Notes: generated by a model from the sequence alone, not told the origin. Positions 1 to 7,015 are shown, numbered from the stretch's first letter. The stretch: 7,015 nucleotides of DNA from Candidatus Altimarinota bacterium (GCA_029939035.1 JAOZTS010000002.1:10873-17887), one strand, 5' to 3'. Translations and numbers: made by a program.

Positions 1-3000
1 AGATTACTCAACAGCTGCGGTTTATATTATAGGTATTTATGCGCTGTGGAGATCATATAAATCATTACCAAAGGATAAACAAGATAGATACAGTAAATAC
101 ATATTCTGGGGTGCAGCGGCTTATTGTTCAAATATCTTCCTGAAAAAGGCAGGTATTGATATTGGTAAAAAGCTTGGATTCACAGATGCGGATGCAGAGG
201 TAAAAGGTACTCCGATGGCAGTACTATCTAGACTGGATTTGAAGGGAATGGAGCCTCATGATTATATAACTGCAAGAGATGTAAATTTTGAAAATTTTGG
301 AGATTTATATGCACATTATAAAAAGACTAATGGAAATCCTGCCGGACTAAGGTGGATTGACCCAAATCAATTCAATGCATTTGGAGATAGGTATAGAGGG
401 ATGAGGTATGGTGATATCTCAAGGAAACGTGGATCAGCGGCAAAAACAAGTTTGTCATCAAAACAAAAAGCATATCTAAAAAAAGGAGAATCATTGTATA
501 GAGTTGTAAAAGCTTTAGAACAGGCTTACAACAAAACAATGCGTCCTAATACAAAAGGAAATCCAACTTTGACAGCTGTGTTGAGTTCAGGAATCCTTGC
601 TAAGAGTAGTGTATTTGATTTTGTAGTTGCGCTTCAAAGATATGCACCAGAAACAAGAGAATCAAAGAGTATTATGGCTTCACTTAAAGGAACTGAAAAG
701 GCTAAAAAGAGATTGCGAGAAGCATTTGAGGGTTCTAGATTGGGATTCAACTTGGAAAAGGGTAGAAAAGCAGGACATTACGATGGTGTACTGATGGGAT
801 TCCCTGTCGTATACGTAAGAGATGCAAGAAATAAAAGATTCCTAGTCTTTTCAAGAAGTGATTATGATGGGGCAAAGAAGGCTCCACATGTAAATTCAAA
901 AATCGGATCAATTCCATATAAAGGAAATGCTGCAGCCTCTATCTCTGCATTGAGAGGTAAAATCCGTGCAAAAGTGATGGACAGAGATACTGGTCTACTC
1001 AGTAAATTTGTTAAAAGCTCAAAAGGCTTGGCCACATTTACAAATGTACGATATGACCACGCTAAAAAAGGATGGACCGCTGACGTTTCGTATAAAAGAG
1101 GAAAAATCATAAAAGGAACTGGTCCAATTCCAATGTCAGTTAGCATTGTGATTGGTAGTAATGGCCGTTCTATTAGCCTTACGCGAGGATCTGGTGGGCA
1201 GTTGGTATATATAAAGGATGTACTCGACGAGAACGCATTCTATGGAAACATGGCAATATCACAACTAGTTACTCAGAAAGCTACTGGAGGTGCTACAGAT
1301 TTCAGTGCACTACATTGGCTTCATTTGAGTGACAAATTGTCATTCCACGATAATGATCCTACTGATGATCAATTTGAGGTTAAAATTGGAAGAGTACCAT
1401 TAAAGGTTTTGATAAGATTGAAAAAGGGAACTGGTGGAAAACCAGACGTGTATGAGTTTGTGGATAAGGATATGGAGCAGAAATTGCTTAAATATTCGAC
1501 ATTTAAGACTGAGTTGAGGGAGTCTGTTGGGAATAATAAAGAATTGCTAAGAGCAACTGATGAATTGAGCAGGATGGTAAAGGGAACTCCTGAATCATAC
1601 TTCTTGCACCTTGTCAGACATGTACCATCATGGTTTTCAAAAGCTACGTGGAACAAATGGTTTAGAGGAGTTGAAATGAGCCATTTCACTGGATCAGTGG
1701 CAAAAAATTACACTTATGCATTGATTGAAGCGCAGAAGGAAAAAATCATGACCGACTTTGAGATTTTATTAAGCAAAGGAAAAAGCCTTTCTGATATTGG
1801 AGATATGGTGAATAAGACGTTACCAAAATCTATAAAAAGTTTTGATGCGTTAACTGCAAAACTCAGCAGAATTAGAGGAAAACATACTGCTGATGGGGCT
1901 GAGTTCACGGCGACAGAGTATAGTGAGGCTGTAATTACTGATCTAATGGCAATTGGGTGTAAAAGTGAGGACTATAAAGGTTGGTATAAAAAGTTTGCAA
2001 CTACCCTATTAGTAGGCGGCAATATTGACGATCTGAGAAAAGGAAAAGCTTCTAAGGTTAAACAATTAATGAAGGTTTTTGCGTACTATACGGCACAAGT
2101 CGATGATCCTGATATGGACAATGCAGACTTAACAGCTAAAAAGCCAAAAGCGGGTGAGGCTGATTATGATGCAAAATTAAAGGTTTGGGAAAAGGCAGAG
2201 AAACATAGACAAAATGCTGCGTATACCGATTATGTTGCTGCGAGAATACATTTAATGATGAGAATCCCACGTAATATAGCATATCCTGGTCCTGCGTCTG
2301 AAGAATGGGGAATTGATACGCGAGATAATTGGGATCATACTAAATTCGTTTCTGGTCATGAATTGACAGATACTAGAACGCCATGGAAATTGAAAAATCA
2401 TTATATTTCATATGTAGATTACTTGAAAAAGCTAAAAGCAGGTGAGGCTGTAGATGAAGATACTGTTTTGTTGCCAAGGGGTAAAGTCACTGTGACTATG
2501 CCACCTGTTGGCCCTAAGCGAGATAAGGCAAAAGCTCTTTTGACAAAGCTAATGGGCAAAAAGGTCGATATGGACACGATGAGATTATCTGATTTAGAAA
2601 AACAATTCTATAAAAAATTATTCCAAGGTATAAGAAGGATTGAAAAGAAATTTGGTTCAAGGGTTAAGCCTCTAATGTTCCAGAGATTAAGAGGTCAATA
2701 CAGGATGATGTATGAGCTTAAAAAGGATCCAAATTATGCGACAAACGGTAAATTGACAATAAATCATGGTCATGAAAATGGCAATGTTGTTCCAATCCTA
2801 GTAAAGCCAAGCTCGAGCATGAACGGGGCTATGTCCTATTTGTATGGTCAATTACCAGGACTCTCAGCTACTACGATAACCAAAGGACAGCAAGAACATG
2901 CTATTAGAATGGCCGTGGAGCATACCCTGAAATGGGAGATATTGCACCATGACCGAATAGGTAAATTTGTTGATAAGACAGGGCCTGCAAGATGGTTAAG

Positions 3001-3049
3001 AGATGTATGGAGAGATTTCAAAGATTGGCTATGGGGTCTGAAAAATTAA
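1..3049 (+). CDS. Large protein of unknown function, 5'-partial (C-terminal 1,015 residues)
   Basis: I do not recognise this protein. The frame is open from base 2 to the TAA at 3047-3049 and has no start inside the window. The ATG at 215 is preceded by 71 in-frame codons without a stop, while the other two + frames close early. Numbering from base 2, residues 4-16 and 33-47 are hydrophobic and could be membrane or buried helices. A region around residues 265-500 looks beta-rich, with three hairpin-like strand pairs. The rest is mostly charged and helical. Near the end come a His cluster (HGH at 2765, then four more His at 2897-2950) and a Trp-rich amphipathic tail, RWLRDVWRDFKDWLWGLKN. No catalytic motif is evident and cysteine is rare. 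An AAAAGG lies 7 bases before the ATG at 215, so an internal start there cannot be excluded. The next gene follows after 9 bases, suggesting an operon. I am sure it is coding; its function is unknown. Confidence 0.9.
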   Translation, partial: DYSTAAVYIIGIYALWRSYKSLPKDKQDRYSKYIFWGAAAYCSNIFLKKAGIDIGKKLGFTDADAEVKGTPMAVLSRLDLKGMEPHDYITARDVNFENFGDLYAHYKKTNGNPAGLRWIDPNQFNAFGDRYRGMRYGDISRKRGSAAKTSLSSKQKAYLKKGESLYRVVKALEQAYNKTMRPNTKGNPTLTAVLSSGILAKSSVFDFVVALQRYAPETRESKSIMASLKGTEKAKKRLREAFEGSRLGFNLEKGRKAGHYDGVLMGFPVVYVRDARNKRFLVFSRSDYDGAKKAPHVNSKIGSIPYKGNAAASISALRGKIRAKVMDRDTGLLSKFVKSSKGLATFTNVRYDHAKKGWTADVSYKRGKIIKGTGPIPMSVSIVIGSNGRSISLTRGSGGQLVYIKDVLDENAFYGNMAISQLVTQKATGGATDFSALHWLHLSDKLSFHDNDPTDDQFEVKIGRVPLKVLIRLKKGTGGKPDVYEFVDKDMEQKLLKYSTFKTELRESVGNNKELLRATDELSRMVKGTPESYFLHLVRHVPSWFSKATWNKWFRGVEMSHFTGSVAKNYTYALIEAQKEKIMTDFEILLSKGKSLSDIGDMVNKTLPKSIKSFDALTAKLSRIRGKHTADGAEFTATEYSEAVITDLMAIGCKSEDYKGWYKKFATTLLVGGNIDDLRKGKASKVKQLMKVFAYYTAQVDDPDMDNADLTAKKPKAGEADYDAKLKVWEKAEKHRQNAAYTDYVAARIHLMMRIPRNIAYPGPASEEWGIDTRDNWDHTKFVSGHELTDTRTPWKLKNHYISYVDYLKKLKAGEAVDEDTVLLPRGKVTVTMPPVGPKRDKAKALLTKLMGKKVDMDTMRLSDLEKQFYKKLFQGIRRIEKKFGSRVKPLMFQRLRGQYRMMYELKKDPNYATNGKLTINHGHENGNVVPILVKPSSSMNGAMSYLYGQLPGLSATTITKGQQEHAIRMAVEHTLKWEILHHDRIGKFVDKTGPARWLRDVWRDFKDWLWGLKN

Positions 3050-3058
3050 CGGTATATT

Positions 3059-4021
3059 ATGGGATTTAGAGAATTTTTTAGCAATTTGTGGGACCTTGGG
3101 AGCAATACTGCAAAAACTGGAGCAAAGCTTTCAGAAGTCGCAGTTAAGCTTTTAAATCAGCTTGTTAAAGGTGTTGATTGGCTAATTGAATTGCCAGAAA
3201 AGGCTGAACAATTTGCCTACAAATCATGGGCAGTTGCGAAAAATGGTATCCCCTATTTAATTGATTCATTGAAGAGACCTGGATCTCCGACTATGTTGCC
3301 TGAATATAAGACTGAAATACCTCGTCTTTTTAAAAGGCCCACGCCTAAAGAGTTTGGATTCAAGGTTCAAAAAGGGAAAGAAAACCCTGCGTATAGAGCA
3401 GCGCTTTATCAAGTGCAGCTGTGTTATTTGTCGTATAGGATGAAGTACAACAGTAATTTGACTGATCCTATGATGAAGGAATACCAGAAAATTAATAAAA
3501 GAATAATTGAGATTAAAAGGGAGAATATTAAAAGGAGAAATGCGAGAAGAAGGCTAAAAGCACAATACGCAGTTGTTATCGGTAGAATTAAAAGCTGTAA
3601 AGCACTGGGAACGGAAAATGTTACTTTGCAAAAGCATTATAATAGAAAGAGAGAGATTCTAATTGACCTACAGAAAGTTTCAAAGGATGTTTCTCCAATA
3701 GTGAAATGGGCAAAATTTGTGTCTAAAAAGATAGAATACCCAAAGGGATCGGTTGAAAAAGTGGACTATTTTTACACTCATAAAACTCAAACACAAACTA
3801 AAGACATTTATGAACTGCAGAAGCATCTCGCAGCCTATTTAACTCCATTTACAAAGCAAAATGTTATGTATGCTAAGGAAATCAGTAAATTAGCATATTG
3901 GAGAGATGCGCATCTAAAAACAAATCAGGATAAGGGTCAGAAGGCTGCTTATGACAAATATAATACTTACGCTAAGGATAATCTTAAAAAGTTGAAGATT
4001 CCAATTACTCCTCCACTTTAA
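3059..4021 (+). CDS. Basic, helical/coiled-coil protein of unknown function (320 aa)
   Basis: This is a complete gene of 320 residues that I do not recognise. The ATG at 3059 is the only plausible start, since the frame closes at the TAA of the upstream gene four codons earlier. No Shine-Dalgarno site precedes it. Residues 1-72 are predicted amphipathic helices (starting MGFREFFSNLWDLGS) without a cleavable signal peptide or a clear membrane span. Residues 73-110 are Pro/Lys-rich and probably extended. Residues 138-210 form a strongly basic, heptad-like helical stretch (RENIKRRNARRRLK at 154-167) that could be a coiled coil or bind nucleic acid or acidic surfaces. Residues 245-312 are helical again and rich in Lys and Tyr, ending in IPITPPL. 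The 9-base gap to the preceding gene implies co-transcription and translational coupling. A structural or scaffold partner of the upstream large protein is a reasonable guess, but nothing in the sequence proves it. Confidence 0.88.
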   Translation: MGFREFFSNLWDLGSNTAKTGAKLSEVAVKLLNQLVKGVDWLIELPEKAEQFAYKSWAVAKNGIPYLIDSLKRPGSPTMLPEYKTEIPRLFKRPTPKEFGFKVQKGKENPAYRAALYQVQLCYLSYRMKYNSNLTDPMMKEYQKINKRIIEIKRENIKRRNARRRLKAQYAVVIGRIKSCKALGTENVTLQKHYNRKREILIDLQKVSKDVSPIVKWAKFVSKKIEYPKGSVEKVDYFYTHKTQTQTKDIYELQKHLAAYLTPFTKQNVMYAKEISKLAYWRDAHLKTNQDKGQKAAYDKYNTYAKDNLKKLKIPITPPL

Positions 4022-4066
4022 ACAGTCGATTTTCGTGGATTGCCTCTGGTTTTAAACGCTTTTTTG

Positions 4067-4075
4067 TGCTATAAT
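4067..4075 (+). promoter_or_regulatory. Extended -10 sigma70-type promoter
   Basis: TGC followed by a perfect TATAAT (hexamer at 4070-4075) matches the extended -10 consensus TGnTATAAT. No good -35 box sits at 16-18 bases; the nearest sequence is CTGGTT/TGGTTT around 4046-4052. This is usual for extended -10 promoters. A T-run lies just upstream (4060-4065). The predicted transcription start is about 4082, giving a leader of about 40 bases to the ATG at 4124 or about 70 to the ATG at 4154. It lies in the only sizeable gap of the window and points at the third gene, so that gene is probably transcribed independently of the upstream pair. Confidence 0.75.
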
Positions 4076-4092
4076 TGAGTATAAATTCTAAT

Positions 4093-4131
4093 ATAAACAA
4101 AAATAAAAATTAACAAAAAATATATGTTTAT
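4093..4131 (+). repeat. Short inverted repeat in the leader of the third gene
   Basis: ATAAACA at 4093-4099 is the exact reverse complement of TGTTTAT at 4125-4131, with a 25-base A-rich loop between. The right arm covers the last two bases of the possible start codon at 4124-4126. A 7-bp AT-rich stem with a long loop is weak, and in such AT-rich DNA it may be chance. If it forms in the mRNA it would partly hide the ATG at 4124 and leave the ATG at 4154 free. Confidence 0.25.
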
Positions 4132-4153
4132 TCCAAGATTTTTAATATTCAAA

Positions 4154-7015
4154 ATGCCTAAAAGGGTTGAATATAATTTTAGTGGTGACGATATTCAAGG
4201 TGATCTTAGTACTGTCCCAGTACTGCAACTCAAAAAAAGCATTGCTGCAATACACAAATCGATTGAAGGATTATACTCTGGAGAAATTGACCCAGCAGAG
4301 TTTGACAAAATTGCCTCTGGTATATGGAAAGTACGTTCTCAAATTATTGACAAGGGCCTGAGAAATCAACTCCCTTTGTTAATGGAGGTATTTTCTGAAC
4401 TCTTTAAAAAAATGGGACTACTGAGCATGGATGAAGTAAATAAGAGGTCGTATTATAAAAATCCATATTCTACTATCAATGGAAGATTCTTTAGGGATAG
4501 GCCAAGTAATCTTACTGGGCTTTCTTTATCTCAAATGGACGAGCTTGAAAATCTAATGTTTATGGGTGATGCACGTATGATGATTACCCATTATTTCGAC
4601 TCTAATCCCCCAAGGTGGCCGGACACACAGATAATGCGTTTTGTAGACTTAGTGGCTAAATCAACTCAAAATAACATTTGGGATTTCCAGGTAAATGGAA
4701 AATTAGTACCAGCGAATATCAATTATGTGCGTAGTGTTTTTAAAAAGTTATTAGAAGAGAAATACTGGGGAGATAACAAGAAATTAAAGGCATTTTTGGA
4801 AAGAAACAGCACAGGTTTTATACCAATGGCTTCTCTAAAATCTATTTCACATGAATACCCAACTCTACCTAGTGCAATGTCAGACGAGTTCGTGAAGTCA
4901 CAGGTCAATTTGAAACGTGCGGCAGCTGCTCTAAAAAACGATACGGAATTTGATGTTTTTTTTATAGACCAAATTGGTACATACAACAATAATGCATGGC
5001 TTGATAAAATCATGGACGCTGCAAAATTGCCGAAAAATGGAGGAAAACATACAAAATTGAGAGCAAGACTATATGCTCGAATGTTGACCCCAGTTTATTT
5101 GACATTACTTGCAAATCCAGATGTATCTCGATCAAACGCGAAGAGGATTTTAGCGAGAGAGCAACAAGTACGAAGAAAGCATGAAATAACAGTCAAATTG
5201 TCATCGCTAAGTACAAAAGTTCAGGTCCCAAATACAAAAAAGGGCCTGGGTAAAACCGTAGCAAAGTCATTGACTGGTGGCGCTGGAAAGCCAAATAGTG
5301 CACCTGGTGCTGGGCTTCCTCAGCCAAATTTACCAAAGTTCAAGCCTCTTATAACAAATCTGCTTGGCCTTCAATCAGATCTATTGTCAAAGATGGATCC
5401 GGAGGCTCTAAAAAAATATCTAAAAATTATGGAACAGCTGAGAAGTCAATTACAAAAGAAATTTGGCTTTTCGACTGTTTTCGCAACACGTGAAGAAGAA
5501 CAAAACCATGCAAGAGTAGAGAACTTAATGACTCACTTTGAAGCTTTTGCTGCAGCCATAGATGATTCTAAAAAACTGCTAGAATATAAAAAGAAACTTG
5601 AGGAGTTCAGTGATTTAGATGCAGGTAATGCAGCAAAATTTAAAAAACTGGATACTGTAACACAGGAGAAAAAGTTCAGTGAACTAGAAGCTGTATTCTT
5701 AAATTTGAAGGCAATAAAATTCCTTCCTAGCAAAAAGGATTACGACGTGCACGAGGCACAATTCTCAATAGCTGGAGCAATTTACAGTCGATGGTGTCCA
5801 TTCTTTAAAGTTACACCAAAATTGACCCCTGGTTACACACCTTATCTTAGTGAGGATCCAGATCCGATGGATGAGGACGCGCAGGATTATATATATAGTC
5901 CATTCATAGACCTTGATACAGGTGGAAGAGACGTTGATTTGGGTGGTGAAGTCACCTCGTATGAGATCCCACCAATGATGACGCATCAGATGAATAGATT
6001 GTATTTCCTGGCAACATTTGCAGAGCAATTCCTGAGGTCAGATGGGAGTAAAGATTTTGCTTTTAGTTCTCTTCTTGTTGGTAATAGATTAACAAATATT
6101 CAAAAAGATCTTAATGATTATTACCTTAGAAGAAATACTTCTGGAGATAAGTTTGATGGAAAAACTCCTTTTAACTTGCAAGCTGCAGTGGATAAAGATG
6201 AAGATCTAAGAAATTTCATTAAGAATGTAAAGATTTTCTTTGAAAAAGCAGCCCAAGGGATGGATTATATGAGTGCCACAATTGGAACTCCTGATGGTGG
6301 AGATGAATTTAAGGCAACATATAATTACCTAAAGGCAAGCGGACTTGATGCTGAAGAAATTGCACAGCAAGTTCAGGATTTAAAACATGTGGACTCACTG
6401 GTCAGAATGCTTGATTTTAATCAGCCATTTAACCCGGTTGATATGAAGCAGGCTGGAGATTGTCTTGCATCTTTTACGCGAAAGTCCTTAAAGGATTTTG
6501 AAACTGCTAGAGACATTCGATCAAAACTGCTTCAATCACATATGCCCGCTTCAAGGAGAAAAGTTCTTAAAAGTAAAAGAAATAAAGATGCACTGTTGAG
6601 AAATGCGAGAAGTGTTGCCGCTGAAGCAACATTACATATGGTGAAAGCTATGGGGCCTAAAATGTTCGAGGAATTCAGGGTGCAAACACGAAGTGACTTG
6701 AAGGAGAAAAATGGCAAAGTGCCGTCAGATAAACTGGTTTATTTCTACGCTCAAAGGGCATACTCTGCGTGGATTCGTGATACTAGAGAGACTATGACTG
6801 ATTTGAGATTTAAAAAGGAACTGGATTGGATGGCGGTTTCCCCAAAATACTTCACAGCTTTTGGTAAATTGGATGAAACTGATGAAAGAATTCTAAAGAG
6901 TTATCGTGATTCCCTTGGACAAGGTAAGAACTGGTATGGGTGGGATGCTAAGGATGAGACGATTGCGAGCTTGAAAAAAATTGGGAACTTCTGTAAGGAA
7001 GTTGCCATAGAAGTA
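4154..7015 (+). CDS. Very large helical protein of unknown function, 3'-partial (first 954 residues)
   Basis: The frame is open from the ATG at 4154 through the last base, giving 954 codons and no stop, so the gene continues to the right. I recognise no family. A second in-frame ATG at 4124 would add ten residues (MFIPRFLIFK); stops lie at 4076, 4082 and 4094, so no earlier start is possible. Neither ATG has a Shine-Dalgarno site. I prefer 4154 because the hydrophilic start MPKRVEYNFSGDD looks more natural. Residues 1-350 are mixed helical; 357-398 are a Gly/Pro/Ala/Lys linker; 400-520 are charged helices, probably coiled coil (around 446-486); 566-600 are strongly acidic (SEDPDPMDEDAQDY, then DLDTGGRDVD); 605-954 are helical. 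There is no signal peptide, no obvious membrane span and only three Cys. It has its own extended -10 promoter. I am confident that it is coding, not of its role. Confidence 0.9.
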   Translation, partial: MPKRVEYNFSGDDIQGDLSTVPVLQLKKSIAAIHKSIEGLYSGEIDPAEFDKIASGIWKVRSQIIDKGLRNQLPLLMEVFSELFKKMGLLSMDEVNKRSYYKNPYSTINGRFFRDRPSNLTGLSLSQMDELENLMFMGDARMMITHYFDSNPPRWPDTQIMRFVDLVAKSTQNNIWDFQVNGKLVPANINYVRSVFKKLLEEKYWGDNKKLKAFLERNSTGFIPMASLKSISHEYPTLPSAMSDEFVKSQVNLKRAAAALKNDTEFDVFFIDQIGTYNNNAWLDKIMDAAKLPKNGGKHTKLRARLYARMLTPVYLTLLANPDVSRSNAKRILAREQQVRRKHEITVKLSSLSTKVQVPNTKKGLGKTVAKSLTGGAGKPNSAPGAGLPQPNLPKFKPLITNLLGLQSDLLSKMDPEALKKYLKIMEQLRSQLQKKFGFSTVFATREEEQNHARVENLMTHFEAFAAAIDDSKKLLEYKKKLEEFSDLDAGNAAKFKKLDTVTQEKKFSELEAVFLNLKAIKFLPSKKDYDVHEAQFSIAGAIYSRWCPFFKVTPKLTPGYTPYLSEDPDPMDEDAQDYIYSPFIDLDTGGRDVDLGGEVTSYEIPPMMTHQMNRLYFLATFAEQFLRSDGSKDFAFSSLLVGNRLTNIQKDLNDYYLRRNTSGDKFDGKTPFNLQAAVDKDEDLRNFIKNVKIFFEKAAQGMDYMSATIGTPDGGDEFKATYNYLKASGLDAEEIAQQVQDLKHVDSLVRMLDFNQPFNPVDMKQAGDCLASFTRKSLKDFETARDIRSKLLQSHMPASRRKVLKSKRNKDALLRNARSVAAEATLHMVKAMGPKMFEEFRVQTRSDLKEKNGKVPSDKLVYFYAQRAYSAWIRDTRETMTDLRFKKELDWMAVSPKYFTAFGKLDETDERILKSYRDSLGQGKNWYGWDAKDETIASLKKIGNFCKEVAIEV

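Noticed and set aside
215..217. ATG at 215 as the true start of the first gene
   Set aside because: An AAAAGG sits at a workable distance, but the frame is open for 71 more codons upstream with protein-like hydrophobic helices, so an internal Met is more likely.
862..1908. Antisense open frames at 862-1146, 1369-1689 and 1714-1908
   Set aside because: They lie wholly inside the first gene on the opposite strand, have no promoter or ribosome site, and their translations look like shadows rich in Ser, Phe and Leu.
2354..2380. HEL in VSGHELTDTR of the first protein as a zinc-protease motif
   Set aside because: The second His of HExxH is missing (HELTD).
4011..4042. Rho-independent terminator after the second gene
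   Set aside because: TCCAC/GTGGA can pair over a long loop around the stop codon, but the stem is only 5 bp and no U-tract follows it directly.
4167..4361. 64-codon + strand open frame
   Set aside because: It overlaps the start of the third gene in another frame and has no ribosome site of its own; the 954-codon frame is much the better coding candidate.
5249..5269. GLGKT in the third protein as a P-loop (Walker A)
   Set aside because: It lacks the GxxxxGK[S/T] spacing and lies in a low-complexity linker rather than after a beta strand.
4723..6717. Antisense open frames at 4723-5013, 5533-5733, 5765-6028 and 6532-6717
   Set aside because: They are antisense shadows of the third gene, which is coding across the whole stretch.
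1..7015. Alternative genetic code (TGA read as Gly or Trp)
   Set aside because: No in-frame TGA appears in any of the three long genes although Gly (GGN) and Trp (TGG) are frequent; both visible stops are TAA.
1..7015. CRISPR array, tRNA/rRNA, insertion sequence or long DNA repeats
   Set aside because: Nearly the whole window is coding; the only sizeable gap is about 130 bases, and no repeated units, transposase or cloverleaf were seen.

Overview
The window is AT-rich and gene-dense. It holds three large genes in tandem on the + strand with almost no spare DNA between them. I recognise no protein family in any of them, so they are annotated as unknown proteins described from their sequence. 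All three read with the standard stop codons. The two visible stops are TAA, and there is no in-frame TGA in roughly 2,290 codons despite many glycines and tryptophans, which argues against codes that read TGA as Gly or Trp. A textbook extended -10 promoter shows the DNA is bacterial or from a bacterial virus. Very large family-less proteins, AT-rich leaders and missing Shine-Dalgarno sites would fit a candidate-phylum (Patescibacteria/CPR-like) bacterium or a large phage. That placement is inference only; no taxonomic marker gene is present.

Layout. (1) Bases 1-3049 are the C-terminal 1,015 codons of a large protein whose start lies left of the window. The first in-window ATG (215) is internal, because the same frame is open back to base 2 and encodes two short hydrophobic segments. 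A beta-rich middle and a long helical C-terminal part follow, ending in a Trp-rich amphipathic tail. (2) Nine bases later, 3059-4021 encodes a complete 320-residue basic, helical/coiled-coil protein with amphipathic N-terminal helices. It is very probably co-transcribed with the first gene. (3) A gap of about 100-130 bases holds a TGC-TATAAT promoter (4067-4075) and an A-rich leader without a Shine-Dalgarno site. (4) From 4154 (or 4124) to the right edge an uninterrupted frame of 954 codons encodes the N-terminal part of a third very large, mostly helical protein. It has no stop inside the window, so a search for closed reading frames would miss it.

How they work together is not known. Same strand, tight packing, comparable composition and similar mostly helical architecture suggest one functional locus. 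A short motif, R-[D/E]-F-x3-L-W-x-L, occurs at the C-terminus of the first protein and again at the N-terminus of the second, hinting at a shared docking or membrane-association element. No RNA genes, insertion sequences, CRISPR arrays, long DNA repeats or convincing terminators were seen.
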